Numbered from the stretch's first letter, positions 24,673-35,905 are shown. The stretch: DNA of 58,214 bases from Gnetum montanum (GCA_015680685.1 MNCI01008582.1:619190-677403), one strand, 5' to 3'. Notes: a model not told the origin generated them from the letters alone. Numbers and translations are program-made.

Positions 24673-26095
24673 ATTAAACACCTGAAATTCTTTACTTAGA
24701 CTGTAGTTAACTTGCTTCATAGTAGCTTGCAAATTTACACTGTAAGTGACTACGACTTGTAATCTCTTTGTAATTGCCTTACTAAAGATGAAAACACATC
24801 AAAATAACTTTAAATTAGCTTTGAAACACAAATACTCACTCCTAACACTCCTAGAACACTTTAGTAATAAGAAACATGAGGAAGCAAGGTGATATCCTCA
24901 TCAGTTATTATTATATCTATGAGATTTCTAGTAATTATTTATTTGTATTTACTAATGTTTTGTGCTTCTTTAAATGGAGAAGGTGGAAGGCAATGGTGGC
25001 CCATGACCCTTTGTTACTTTTGTTTTTATAATATATGATAACATGTTCTTTCCAATATTCCTGGGATAATATAATTATATTTTGCATGTTATAGCATGAT
25101 AAATTTAATTTATAATGTATTCCAATTATTCTCTTATTTTCTGTTGATTTTAGAAACCCATTCTTAGCCAATGTGGATTATTATCAATATTTCACATAGT
25201 GACATAATCCCTTAATTATGGCTATAGTGAACCATTCAAATTCTTGAGCAGTTATATGTAACCCAATCTTAGAACTATATTGTCAATTTTTATAATTGGC
25301 AAATCCTAGTTTGTAATGATGAAAAATTAACAATGGTTGGTGGTTTTAAAATCATTGAGCTTCATCCCTCTTACTCTTGTTTTTTCTTCATGGTTATGTT
25401 TCATGGATTTTATTAGTGGTTCTAAATATAAACCTAATTTTGATGTGCACTCTCTTCTTTTGGTATGATCTTATGGATTATGTGTGAAGGTTTCTATCGA
25501 TTAAGTCTCAACTAGTGAAAATGATCCTTTTTGTGTATGTCTCCTTTTAGTATTTTTGTGATCTAAATAATTAGATTCATTTAGTTTCTTAATATCCTAA
25601 CCTTTGATCTAAGATTTCTTGCATTATATTTGGTATCATGTTCTTCGTTCTGTCTTCCATTTTATTATTTTTTGACAAAAGTGGCTACATGACATTTCAA
25701 ACTTTTGGTAGTTTGAAAGAGCTAGGAAAATAACCTTAGGGTTTTCTTTTAATTTTCTATGAACTGACATAATCTCATAAAAAGAAAATTGATCTGGTAT
25801 AAATAAGTCTTGTTATGATAAGCTGTCATTGGAAGATTCCATCACTGTGTTAGCATGTTGTCTAGTATCATGATGTGTTACATGATACTCAATATCTGGG
25901 AGTTAAGATGGTTGTAGGGTTAATGCTAGTTGAATTTATAGAAGCATGGTTTACATGTCTGAAGTTTTCATGCAAGAGGTCTTGATGGCTAGTTTAAGTT
26001 AGTATCAGCCTTATAGTTATTCTAATGTTAGATAGGATAATTCATGAAATATCACTAGTAATAGTGTTTCATGAGCTAATGGTAAATACTATATT
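24673..26095. other. AT-rich spacer, nothing recognised
   Basis: No recognised domain, LTR end or RNA gene. Short frames are present on both strands without supporting features. Confidence 0.45.
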
Positions 26096-27200
26096 AATTA
26101 TGAAGTTAATAACATACAAAGGTGCCTGTATGTAGCAACCACACAACAAGGGAACACCTAGTGGTTGACAGTTGATCAAGAGAGTAGCCCACCAACATGC
26201 ATGGAACAAATTGGGGAAATAACTCACACCCACAACGAAGGCATAGATACATTGGAGTATGAGCATCTTCGACTTCCACCCCTTAACTTGAAAACATCAA
26301 TCGGGAGAAGTTGGACACTTCTAAAAAATTCAAATAGGCATTCATTATTTCAGATCTCTCCCTTTCCATTCATTCATAGGGGAGATGGCCACCTATGCTA
26401 ATCATTCAGGGCCCTCGGTTCTTTTTAAGTTTTTGTTTTATGCATTTTTGTTTTACACATTTTTTGTTTTGCACATTTTTGTTTTACAAATTCCTTTAAC
26501 TTTTTTTTTTGTTTTTTGTTTACAAAATTGTTCATACTTTTTCATTTCTTTGTGTGTGTGTGTGTGCTTATCTATTTTGTTAAGTTTGTCACCCAATAAG
26601 TGCTATTAAAGATGGTATGAACTGTTTTTCTATTGGTTGCTAATGTTTGGTTTTTACCTTTAAGTTATGATATTGATACTAAGGTATGGTTCTTTTGATA
26701 TGACAGGCAATGAGTCCACTTCATCCATATATCCACAAATTTCTATGGTCTCTCTCGACTTGGAAATGTACAATCCCTTTCTCAATAATAAGAACTATCA
26801 ACGAATAAGTGACTGGGTATTTCTCAAACTGAGGAAGGACTCAAGGATTGAAAAGGGTATGACTTCAAGGGAACTTGATGCATTTGTGTTGGCCATACTC
26901 TTGGGTGCTTAGATGTTTTCTTCTTGATTTTTCTTACCGCTTCGACGTTACCCAATTTTCAGGAAGCTGAGCTAATAAAAATAACAAAGTCTTTGCATGG
27001 TGTGGTTCTCACGCATAAAAAAAATAGTGAGAATTCAAAGCACACCCCTTAGACGAAATAATCATTTGGGCTACAAGCATTGGTTATGGAACTAAAATAA
27101 ACATGTTCCCTCTAACTAAGGCCCTTCTCACTTCCTATTCTCTCCTCCTTTGTTTCATCGGAATGGTGGTGGCTCTTTAAGGGATGCATTCTTGTTACTC
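26096..27200 (+). mobile_element. Inverted, internally deleted relative of gypsy element 1
   Basis: Bases 26117-26175 correspond to the reverse complement of about 18850-18910 (shared CAAAGG-x-x-CCT, then AGTGG-TGACA). Bases 26365-26500 match the reverse complement of about 15680-15820 (GGGGA-GATGGCCA, ATGCTAA, then repeated TTTTGTTTTA). Bases 26965-27180 match about 14940-15090. RT, RNase H and integrase are missing between the first two blocks, a net loss of roughly 3 kb relative to element 1. A short frame at 26667-26912 lies inside and has no recognised function. Confidence 0.65.
26551..26566. repeat. (TG)8 microsatellite
   Basis: Eight uninterrupted TG units inside the deleted gypsy relative. 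Confidence 0.9.
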
Positions 27201-28257
27201 CAAGTGGATGGATTGGCCGAATGCATTAATGCGGAGTCACTGGAAGTGGTTTGTTTGAGGCCAGACTTGGAATGGGATCTACTAAGTCACATTAATCATT
27301 AGAATACACAAGGGTTTGTACACCACCTTGTTCTTGGGATTCCATTCCATTCTCTTCCCTCCATCCTTCTCTCCATTGTTCACCTCATTGTCAGTTGTAT
27401 AATTAGTGTATATTTTGGTTGACGCATTATTTTCTTTTTGGGAAATTTTTGTGGTTAAGACTTTAACTCTTGTTTCAAATGACATTCCTAGAGCCTACGA
27501 ACTCTTTGAATGTGGTTTTTTCAGGGCATTAAAGGCATGAGCCTGGTTTGGGGAGGATCCATTAGCATTCCTATTTGGTACACCAGTTAAATTCTTTCCC
27601 TTAACATTTTTGCAATCCACTCTATTTTGTTTATTTCCTTCTTGACATCCATTTCATCGACGTTATAGTTGTCTTTTTTTCTCCATCTTTCTTGTTCTTT
27701 ATTCTTTCTCCGTTCTATCACTACTAGAGGTTTGGTCTTAGTCATGGGGGTCCGAACCCAATTTTTTCGATTTTCTCCTAACCCCTACGCCTTCGGTAGT
27801 CACCATGAATGTATCTCCAGACCCGTATCAGCCATACCAAAACTCAGCCAATGGAACTTTCACCAAAGTAAGGCATCCACTACATTATGATTCATTTACC
27901 ATTGCTAATATAAGGACTGTGTTGTGTGTGCAGAGGGCAATCATACAACAATGGATTGGATCTGGAGGGAACACTTGGAATGGATCGGTGCTAAAGCAGC
28001 TATGCAAGGAACGAGATGGATGGCGTGCTTATGGATGGACAACAAAAGGTGCAATCTTGACGTTGGCAGCAGCAAAACTTCTTTTTTTCTCTCTCTTTCT
28101 CAGCTGCCAAATAAGGACTGATGTCAAATGTATAAAGTGTTCACTCTTGTTGTCGTGAACATCAGTTTTGTCATGTTCTATAATGATGATCCATTCACAT
28201 GTCGTCCCATTCACCATTAGTTCCATTCAAGTTAATAATCCCATACCTTTCCAATAT
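27201..28257. other. Unrecognised region with one 117-codon frame
   Basis: The frame at 27805-28158 on the plus strand starts in a fair context (GTCACCATGA) and reads MNVSPDPYQPYQNSANGTFT..., not a protein I recognise. No intron signals, conserved domain or neighbours support it. Because 28258 onward looks like the 3' end of a gypsy element, this may be decayed element sequence. Confidence 0.3.
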
Positions 28258-28302
28258 TTTGTAAGGAACTCAAGGACGAGTTTTTATTCAATCATGGGGG
28301 TA
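28258..28302 (+). other. Gypsy 3' end and purine tract before LTR F
   Basis: GGAACTCAAGGACGAGTTTT followed by TATTCAATCATGGGGGTA resembles the end of plant chromovirus pol and its G-rich polypurine tract. It runs directly into the TGATGGG start of LTR copy F. This suggests F is a 3' LTR and not a solo LTR. Confidence 0.55.
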
Positions 28303-29129
28303 TGATGGGATGCAATATCGCATGGGCCGCGATATCGCGTACGTGATGTATCATACGCAATATCGCAGCGCGTACACTATATCGCAATGAGTCTGCCACC
28401 ATTTCTATAAATAAGAAGCAGCTTTCCCTTGTTTCTCACACTAGATATAGATGCTTAGTGAAACTCTGGCATTTTTACCTCTCCAGAGATAGAATAATTT
28501 CCATGTGCCCTCAGTAGGAGCTCCAAAGTGAACAGATCTTTATTCGAGCAAATATTGTACCTAAGCATAAGTTTGTGTACGGCAATAAAGACGAACTATT
28601 GGATAAACCTTGTAGTGCATGGACTAAGCTAAATAGGAATTTAATTATTGTTATTTATTGTTCATCGTTTAAATGCTTTATTAGTTAATTAATCTCTCTC
28701 AACCCTCAACACTCCTAAGTGCATTCAGTACGATCACTTCGAGCACGTGCATTACGCTTGGTAACCCCAACAATGAATAGCATTTGGTAATCCCAGAAGG
28801 TTGCATCGACTTAGGGTGTGAACGAAAAGTGGGAACAGATATTGATGCTAGAAATTAGAACTTAGTTAGTTAAAGTTAGTTACTTAGTTTCTTCACCCTT
28901 TACCTCATTAGCATAGGCAATAAAACATAAAAGACAAAAAAATCACATACCTCAGACTTACTTAACCATACAACTGTGACAAATACAAGTAAGTTTGGGA
29001 AGACAACAAACAATTAACCTTAAGTGTTCCATAAGGCATGAAGGCACTTAGTCTGCGGAGTTCAACCAGATCGCACATGTAATGCTCGTATTCGTCTGGT
29101 TGAGTGTAGGGGTATCTCGCCACTCATCA
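28303..29129 (+). mobile_element. LTR-alpha copy F, plus orientation
   Basis: An 827-bp copy in the transcription sense of the family. TGATGGG start; palindromes near 28316.5, 28333.5, 28361.5 and 28380.5 (the second is an intact CGATATCG); TATA box CTATAAATAAG at 28405-28415; AATAAA at 28584-28589; end CCACTCATCA at 29129. This orientation shows that the family's promoter and polyadenylation signals are in the order expected of an LTR. Flanking 5-mers (GGGTA and CTTAG) do not match. Confidence 0.85.
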
Positions 29130-29263
29130 CTTAGCCAAACTCTTGCAATTTTCTTTCGTAGAACTTAGTGAAATTTCCCTCGAAGTACCTGTACCATAGA
29201 ATGAATTGATTATATAGAATTTTTTTAGTACAATATGTACATGGACATAGTTGAATGAATCAA

Positions 29264-29842
29264 AATAAAATCGAGATTTCTTCTCTCTACTGCAGCACTT
29301 GGATTTGTTTAAATTTACTTCTCAACACTTTACTTTAAATGCATTTTACTATCTTGCATTTAAGCATTTAATATTTTAATTTATAAGTAATGTGAGGATG
29401 ACCACCTCAAGCATAATATACTAATGCTTGGTAATCCCAACAATGAATAATTAGTACACCCACTAGTAAACACTTGATAACCTAGAAGTATTAGTATACA
29501 TTTAGGATGTGTATGGAAAGTGGAAACAAATGCTCCACATTTAGGAAAGTTTAGTTAATTAATTTGTAAAATGAAATAACAAACCCTTCTCTTATTTAAT
29601 CATTTTACAAATAAAAAAATAATCAAAATAATAAAAATTAATATTCTGCCCCTCAATCACACTTAGCCATATAAACAAGTTAACACAAGTGATGATTGGG
29701 AAGACAATGACTAGTAACAACATCTTTTACTATCTAAGTATATAGATCACTTAGGTAAAATAAGTCCATCGAATTCAACTAGATCATACATACACACTAG
29801 GTATTCATATGGTTGAATGTAGAGAATACCTGCTACTCATCA
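29264..29842 (+). mobile_element. LTR-alpha copy G, 5'-truncated
   Basis: Aligns with the 3' two thirds of F: TGCTTGGTAATCCCAACAAT (near 29423), AGAAGT, GGGAAGACAATGA, and the end CTACTCATCA at 29842. The U3 with its palindrome array and TATA box is absent. Sequence between F and about 29264 is not clearly LTR. Confidence 0.75.
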
Positions 29843-29861
29843 TTAGCATTGTTACTAGGGA
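29843..29861 (+). other. Primer binding site of LTR copy G
   Basis: TTAGCATTGTTACTAGGGA abuts the LTR end. It equals the tRNA-Asp-type site TTGGCGCCGTTGCCGGGGA with changes only of C-to-T or G-to-A type, a pattern expected of methylation-driven decay. Confidence 0.7.
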
Positions 29862-29996
29862 CTTTCATTTTTGCTATGTGCACTAAGTGTTTTAAGATTG
29901 TGAAATCATACAAAGTTATTATAAGATTATAATGCATCTTCTTCAAGAAAAATAATAGTATTTCATTAATACATACTATATAAGAGTAAACTAAAT

Positions 29997-30047
29997 ATGT
30001 CTTCTTCTCACAAGGCTGATTCAACACCTATTGTTAATTCTAAGTAG
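29997..30047 (+). pseudogene. Gag start after LTR copy G
   Basis: ATG at 29997 opens MSSSHKADSTPIVNSK then TAG. It lies about 135 bp past the primer site, close to the spacing of the MSSSSRRHDDS start after copy E (about 150 bp). Downstream gag is not recognisable. Confidence 0.5.
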
Positions 30048-30569
30048 TAACATGATAGACTTATAAGAAGTGTTGATGAGATACCTTAATAACTAAAGGT
30101 TGGCCATGCACATCTGGGTTTCCATTATCTTGGTTTTACATTCATCCTCCATCAAGATGAACAGCTATGTTGGAGAGACCTGGAAGGCAACATTATGTTG
30201 CTTCTCAATCATTCTATTTCTTTAATGTTCATAGTAGTCCTTGTGAAACTAGGGCTTGAACCAATAGCCATAGATTACCAAATGAAGAAGAACATCTATA
30301 GGGACTATTAACCAAGAGAGGTCCAAATTTTAAAATATAAACACATGAAGGCATACCATGAATCCTTGAAGGGAAAAAATGTCCCTCACTAATTTCACAA
30401 TGAAAGAAGGAGGACCCAAAATTTTCATCAAGTTAATCCTAACAGCAAGGTTCTCCTCTTGATGTGAAGCCTACCTCAATAGACTTAAAAAAGGATCCAT
30501 TCCACAAGCTTTCTAAGAAAAATTCAACCTAGAAGTAAGAAAAAGACAATGAATTGAAGAAAATTCCCC
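30048..30569. other. Unrecognised spacer
   Basis: No recognised motif or long frame. It is probably the decayed interior of the element that begins with LTR copy G. Confidence 0.35.
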
Positions 30570-31330
30570 TTCTTAGAAGAAAACTCTTAATATTTAGAGA
30601 ATTACATAAAAGATGAGAAGACGATCTCAACTCAAACCTCTTCAAAGATCTTAGAGGCCACACATGTTCTCTTTCAATTCTCAACTGCTCAATATGGAGC
30701 TAAAGCTCAACATAAGAAACTTATAAGAAATTCTCTTAACCTCTCTCAAGTCCTCTCCCTTACCTGTCACTCAAACACTTCTTGCAAGAGCTCTCAAGAT
30801 ATCTCTCAAATCTCTCACTCTTACTCTTCTCCTTCAGGCCAACCTGCTTCCTCTAATTAGCCTTATTAGTATTCTCCCTTAGACTCTTACTTATAGCTTC
30901 TTAGTGTGATCTTTCATCTTTCCTCCAATCTACCAGTTTATTTGATGTTTATTAAAATTTGGATTAGACTTCTAAGGAAAATAGTAGACATCTATCTTGA
31001 GTTTAGAGATGCTAGAGTAGATGTCTATAAATCAACTTACACATCTTTGCTTAGACATCTTGAGAGTGTGTAGACATCTAATAAGTAGTATAGATGTCTA
31101 ACCGTCAAGGTAGACGTCTATCATGCCAAGGTCAAAATTAAAAATGTTTGTTTTTAGGTCTAGAACCTCTCAAAACCTCCAAAAAAGTTCCCATAGCCCT
31201 TAGAACCTCCTAGACTAAACAAAATAAATCTAAAACACTTCCAAACATGGAAAAACACCTTGGAATCATCATCAAAAGGTCAACACAAGAATAGACACAC
31301 GTATCCAAGATACATTGAGGATTATGCAAG
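30570..31330 (-). mobile_element. LTR fragment with AGACGTCT array
   Basis: The left part (30570-30800) resembles LTR-beta (CTTCAAAGATCTTAGAG, TTTCAATTCTCAACTG, CTTATAAGAAATTC). A TATA-like GCTATAAGTAAG lies on the minus strand at 30886-30897. To its right is an array of AGACGTCT-type sites (30986-31119). Array upstream of TATA on the minus strand is the order expected of U3. LTR ends were not identified. Confidence 0.5.
30986..31119. promoter_or_regulatory. AGACGTCT palindrome array 2
   Basis: Eight sites centred near 30989.5, 31010.5, 31022.5, 31042.5, 31056.5, 31075.5, 31095.5 and 31115.5. Spacings are 21, 12, 20, 14, 19, 20, 20. One site is intact (31112-31119). The others are AGACATCT or AGATGTCT, or weaker. 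Confidence 0.75.
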
Positions 31331-31379
31331 GGCTGGGTGATGTGCTCATTGCCTCTCTTGGGTGAGGATAAGACAACTC

Positions 31380-31847
31380 ATAAATAGTTATGTTCAATTA
31401 TGGCAAACAACAAAGGTAAGGACAAAACCTGTTCTAGAACCATGGGAACATCAAGGTGAAGATCCACTATTCATTTTCCAAGAGAACAACCAAGGAACCA
31501 ATAGAGAAGGATAAGCTAACACAACTCTCCTACTCCTCCACCCTCACAATCTAACTCATCTTCAAACTCTAACAGGGGGAAACATGATTGAGACTGAAGG
31601 ATAAATGATTGAGGCTAAGATGAAGATGATTGAAGGCCCCATCATAGAGATGGAAGGAAAGAGCATGGACATTAGCAAGAAGATGAGAGACATCATTACA
31701 AATGAAGTTGTAATAGGCCACATCATAGGAGACATGTCCATGATAGGGACCACCATGAATATGATGACTATGATGAGCCACTTCTTGTCACAAGAAGCTG
31801 TTGGCACATTTCCTACCATTTTATGGAGTAGTGATGGTTGGCATTGA
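31380..31847 (+). pseudogene. Met/Ile/Lys-rich gag-like frame
   Basis: A start MANNKGKDKTCSRTMG lies at about 31401 and later, past stops, an open stretch at 31605-31847 reads MIEAKMKMIEGPIIEMEGK..., helical and charged. It might be a retroelement Gag remnant. No zinc knuckle or known domain is seen. The overlapping opposite-strand frames look like composition shadows. Confidence 0.3.
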
Positions 31848-34258
31848 GGAAAATTTGGTGCATGGTTTATTTCACAATTTTTTTTAAAAAAAGTAAAGCT
31901 AATCGAACAACATGACTATAGCTAGCTTTACTTAAGACTTTGCTAAAGGAATGAACCTAAAAGTGTTAGATACTGGAAATTATACAAATGAGTTAAAAAA
32001 TTATTGGTGGTAGCAAGATAAGTTCCACTAATTTCCTTCTTTAAAAAATGAATTATGGTATATTGGAATGTATGCTAAATTAGCAGATGGGAGTCTAGTG
32101 CTTGTAGATTTATAATTTAAGGGAAAATAACTTTGATTTTGCCTAAGGTTCCTGTTGCAAAATTGAAGAATTCCATTACACAAAGCTTCCTCAAAATGAC
32201 AATCAACCAATAATAATAACAATATTAAAACTGGAATTTTTCAAATTGCTATATGCTATAAAAGAGAATCAAATACCATGAAGGAGTAGTCATAGTAGTA
32301 GAATTAGAATCTAAAAGAAGCTTTTGCCAAATGCTTCCCAATGGAATCTGCCATGGCCATCAAAGAGCTTTATAAGAGGATTGTTATGGTCCTCTACCAT
32401 CACATGTGGGCTTTGAAGTAGTTACTTTGGTAAATGTAGTTTCTAGTAACAATAATAGTTGTAGTGTAAGATTGTTGAGTACCCAAAAGGTTGAATTCTT
32501 AGTGAGCCTAGAGTTAATCTTGATTTGGTCTTCAATTCAATGCACTACATTCAATTCAAAATCTCAATAACCACATCTCCAAGCCTGTTGGTGGCAATCA
32601 AAGAAAGTAGAGAAATGTTCCATCCCAAACCCATATCATCAATTAGAGTTTTGCCCTTGAGAAAAGGCCTCCGCTCCATCTCAAAATTGATGAGAACATT
32701 CCTTAACTTAGAATTTCCATAGCCATAGCATAAGCCCAAGATACACATTGGTTGAGGTCACGACAACCACAACTACAGTTCAGTGAGAGTCTAGATGCAT
32801 CTACAAGGCTTTAATGAAGAAATTGCACCTATGCCAATTTATACATGTAGTCTCAATGATGTCCATCACTATACGCAAGTGCTCCCATGGACCATTCCTT
32901 GTGATGTTGTTGCTCAGTAGAAAATGAAGCTTTGTGTTGTTCCATGCTCTTATTGTTGAGGCACAAGTGGCACAAAGTACCATTAGGGTTTCTTCCCCAT
33001 TGGGTTACGATTGAAGGAATTCCATCTATGGTTGAACCCTCCAACAGATTGTTGTGCCTTACGAGCTTTGACCCCAATGACATCTTCCACATCATTGTGG
33101 ATTGTCCTTTGATGCAAAGGTCATTGTGAAATTAAGCCTAAGCAGGTAGGTGGCATGAGTGCATCGATTAGTTGTTGCAAGACCTGCAGTAGTACTACAA
33201 TAGGCGAGCACTTGGCAACGGTAGTAATAGACTAAGCTATAGACATAGGAGGCAGTGTACATTGCCAAGAGTTTCAACAATTTTCATGGTGGAATCTCAC
33301 GTAGCAGACGTGTTAGTAGACGTAGGCAACACATGCTACAGGAATAATGATTAAAACTTACTCAATGGATGAAATCCCAAATATGGAAACATGTCAATTC
33401 TCACATGAATTAACTGAGAGAGGTTTCCTGCATAACAAGAAAATATTTAAATAATTTTTTTGGGTTACCTTTCATAATGCACCTATGTTTTATCTATATA
33501 TATATATGTATGTATATAAAGTTATCATTTTAGAAAGTTAAAGGAATATTATTGGACGAGACACATGCCAATTTTGGCTTCATTTTCTAATAACGTCCTA
33601 TTGAAGTTATAACTTCCTAGGCTAGTTATGAATAAATTCCCTAGATATTTGTAGCCCCCCTTAATATTTTATGATGATTGTAATCACCCAAAGCCACTAT
33701 AAAAAGGGCTTGAATGGAAAACAAAGTGGGGGAGATAAAAAAGAAGATTAAAGATTTCTTGTAAAGCATGGCTTGCTAAAGGCATCAATTCAGCTACTTT
33801 GTTTTAACCCTATGAGTTCATTTATTCCCATTTTTTTTAGTTACTTAGCTAATAGTTTGGATAGTATTGTGCTTGACATTTAATTTTGGGATTTTTTTCT
33901 AGGTTGCTTTTATAGCTTTGTTCTTGCACAATATTAGACTTCAATTAAGATTTGCCATAAAAAGCTTATGTTGTTGAAAAGCCTCTATAGAAATTTAATA
34001 GTAATGTCTTAACAAATTTGTCTATTTTTACCATAGAGAATCTAGAAAAATCTTTGGTATTTTGAGACAATTGAAATAGCTTCATTGTTTTTAAGCATAT
34101 TGCCTTGGTATTTCAATCCTGAAATTGTCAAATTTTTTGAAGGCTTTGTAAGAAAGACTACTTATTAGTAGTAGTCCTATTAGACTACTAAAAATGCATT
34201 AAGCTATTCTAGATGTTTTTTGAGAGAAGAAAAAATATATTTCTCCATTTAATTTTGG
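31848..34258. other. Spacer with short unsupported frames
   Basis: Several 60-80 codon frames on both strands (for example 32525-32722 plus, 32853-33095 minus, 32932-33129 plus) have no recognised domains. A TATAAAAAGGG at about 33700 could be a promoter remnant of an old LTR, but LTR ends were not found. Confidence 0.4.
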
Positions 34259-35209
34259 TGTAGGGAGACCTCTTCTGATCCCTTTTTTCTTTCTTACATG
34301 TGCATTTTGAAGGTTCCGAGCTCTATGGAGCCATGTTGGAGGAAGAGAAAACATTTTGGCCAAGAGCTAAGTATTCTCAGAGGACATATTGGGGCTAACA
34401 CGAGACATCTTAGGGTAAGAATAGATGTTTTGTGCAGAGTGTAGATGTCTCAGAGGAGACGTCTCCCCAACAATGGAGATGTCTCAAATAAGATCTCTTG
34501 GTTAGGAGGAGACATCTTACCCTAGGATGAGACATCTCTTGAAAAAGTAGACATCTTAGCCAGGAGTTGTATTTGATAAGAGATGTCTTTCCAAGGCCAA
34601 AGATGACCTGTACAGCTGAGAAAGTTTTGTAATTGAATGTTCAAATTCAAGAAACAGTAGAGGAGGGCAAGAAAAGATGAGAAACAATGGAGGATTCTCA
34701 ATTGAAGCCTAACAAAATTTTCATAGGGTTTTTGGTTTCTTCTTTTAAAATAATTATGGATTTTTTCATGCTTGAAGAGATAGAGATTTCTTAGTGAGTG
34801 CTCTTAATTTAATGATAGCTTAGGCAAGGTATTGAGGAGAACATTAAGTGAGTGCATAGAGGTTGTAGCTTCAAGGTTAATTAGGTTGTTTGTTGATCTC
34901 TGTGTTCATAGTCTTCCTTGTATATTGAGTTCTCATTCCTAGGTTGTGTGGGAATCTTTCTATTGGTTATATCTTACATTGAGAACAACCATTATGTGAT
35001 TGTAGAGTCTCATACTTTGTAGCATCATGTGAATGTTTTGAAAGGTTTTAGATATTTGTGAGTTTTGGCAACCCTGTTGTAATCTTCTAATTAAATCATT
35101 AGAGATAGCTAGTTTTCTTATTTTTCTAGCATATTAATTATTTTTTCATAATATCTAAATCTAGTATTTAAAGGTGAGTAATTATTGAAGTGAACATGCT
35201 CCAGCGTTA
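34259..35209 (+). mobile_element. 5' LTR of gypsy element 2
   Basis: Begins TGTAGGGAGACC and ends just before a tRNA-Met-type primer site. It pairs with 37987-38919: both have the same order of TG start, TGTG-x-x-TTTTG block, palindrome array, GGAGG-x-TCTCAA or CTTCAA, GAGTGCTCTTAATTTAATGA-like block, and AATTATTG-AGTGAAC end. The two LTRs are clearly divergent, which points to an old insertion. No matching 5-bp target duplication is visible (TTTGG versus AAAGT). Confidence 0.85.
34403..34588. promoter_or_regulatory. AGACGTCT palindrome array 3
   Basis: Sites centred near 34406.5, 34426.5, 34446.5, 34460.5, 34480.5, 34494.5 (weak), 34513.5, 34533.5, 34552.5 and 34584.5. Spacings are 20, 20, 14, 20, 14, 19, 20, 19, 32. 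The site at 34457-34464 is intact AGACGTCT. Confidence 0.8.
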
Positions 35210-35210
35210 C

Positions 35211-35222
35211 TAGTATCAGAGC
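35211..35222 (+). other. Primer binding site of gypsy element 2
   Basis: TAGTATCAGAGC directly follows the LTR. It differs by one G-to-A from the initiator tRNA-Met complement TGGTATCAGAGC. Confidence 0.85.
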
Positions 35223-35271
35223 ATTATGCTTATTGTTGCTTGAAATTGGTTGAGGATTTTGTCTAGTTCAG

Positions 35272-35530
35272 ATGGCATCTAAGAAAATACAAGTTTAAGC
35301 ACTAAATAGAGACATTGAAAGTATGAAGTCTATCTTTCACATGATGGTTGCTTGATTAGATGAAATTAAAGCAAAGGTAGATAGAAATGTTGGTCCTTGC
35401 CATATCTAGAGACACAATGGTGAAGGACATGCACATTCAGATAAAGAAGTTTCACAACTAGAAAGAGATGGAGTAGATGATGAGGAAGGACAATCAAGCT
35501 ATGAAAGTGTAGGAATCCATAAAATTAAAA
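35272..35530 (+). pseudogene. Gypsy element 2 gag remnant
   Basis: ATG at 35272 opens MASKKIQV, followed by stop-interrupted frames with DEIKAKVDRNVG and acidic DEEGQSSYES. Only about 250 bp remain before RT sequence starts. Most of gag, all of protease and the first third of RT are missing. Confidence 0.55.
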
Positions 35531-35905
35531 TCAAGCATGGTGATGAGTGAAAGACAACTTTTGAAACATCGAAAGGATTGTTTGAATGGTTAGTGATGCT
35601 AATTGGGCTCACAAATACACTTGCTACATTCATGAGATTGATGCATGATGCATTTATGAACTTAATTGGTAAGCATTGTATTGTCTTTTTTGACAATATT
35701 TTGATGTATAGCCCTAACAAGGAAGAGAACTTGGATCACTTGAGGATGGTGTTTCTTAAGTTGGAGGAGGCACAATTGGTAATTAATGTGAACAAGAGTC
35801 ATTTCTTGAAGAGGAAAATCAGATATTTAGGAATGTGGTTTCTAAAAGCCAAATTTAGATGGAAGCTACCAAGGTGAAGGCTATTAAGGATTTTCCAACT
35901 CCTAA
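35525..35905 (+). pseudogene. Gypsy element 2 reverse transcriptase, C-terminal half
   Basis: The frame (open from 35578 to 35877) reads GLFEWLVMLIGLTNTLATFM then CIVFFDNILMYSPNKEEN and KSHFLKRKIRYLG. These match the Ty3 RT blocks YEWLVMPFGLTNAPATFM, VVYFDDILIYS and K-C-x-F-x-x-x-x-x-x-Y-L-G. The catalytic FDD is changed to FDN, so the enzyme would be inactive even without the 5' deletion. Confidence 0.88.

Noticed and set aside
31562-31819. Hydrophobic 85-codon minus-strand frame as a membrane protein
   Set aside because: It is the antisense of a Met/Ile/Lys-rich plus-strand frame, and another minus-strand frame over the same bases is also open, so composition explains it.
33480-33520. TATATATA run as an origin or promoter
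   Set aside because: A simple AT dinucleotide stretch in an AT-rich spacer with no associated gene.
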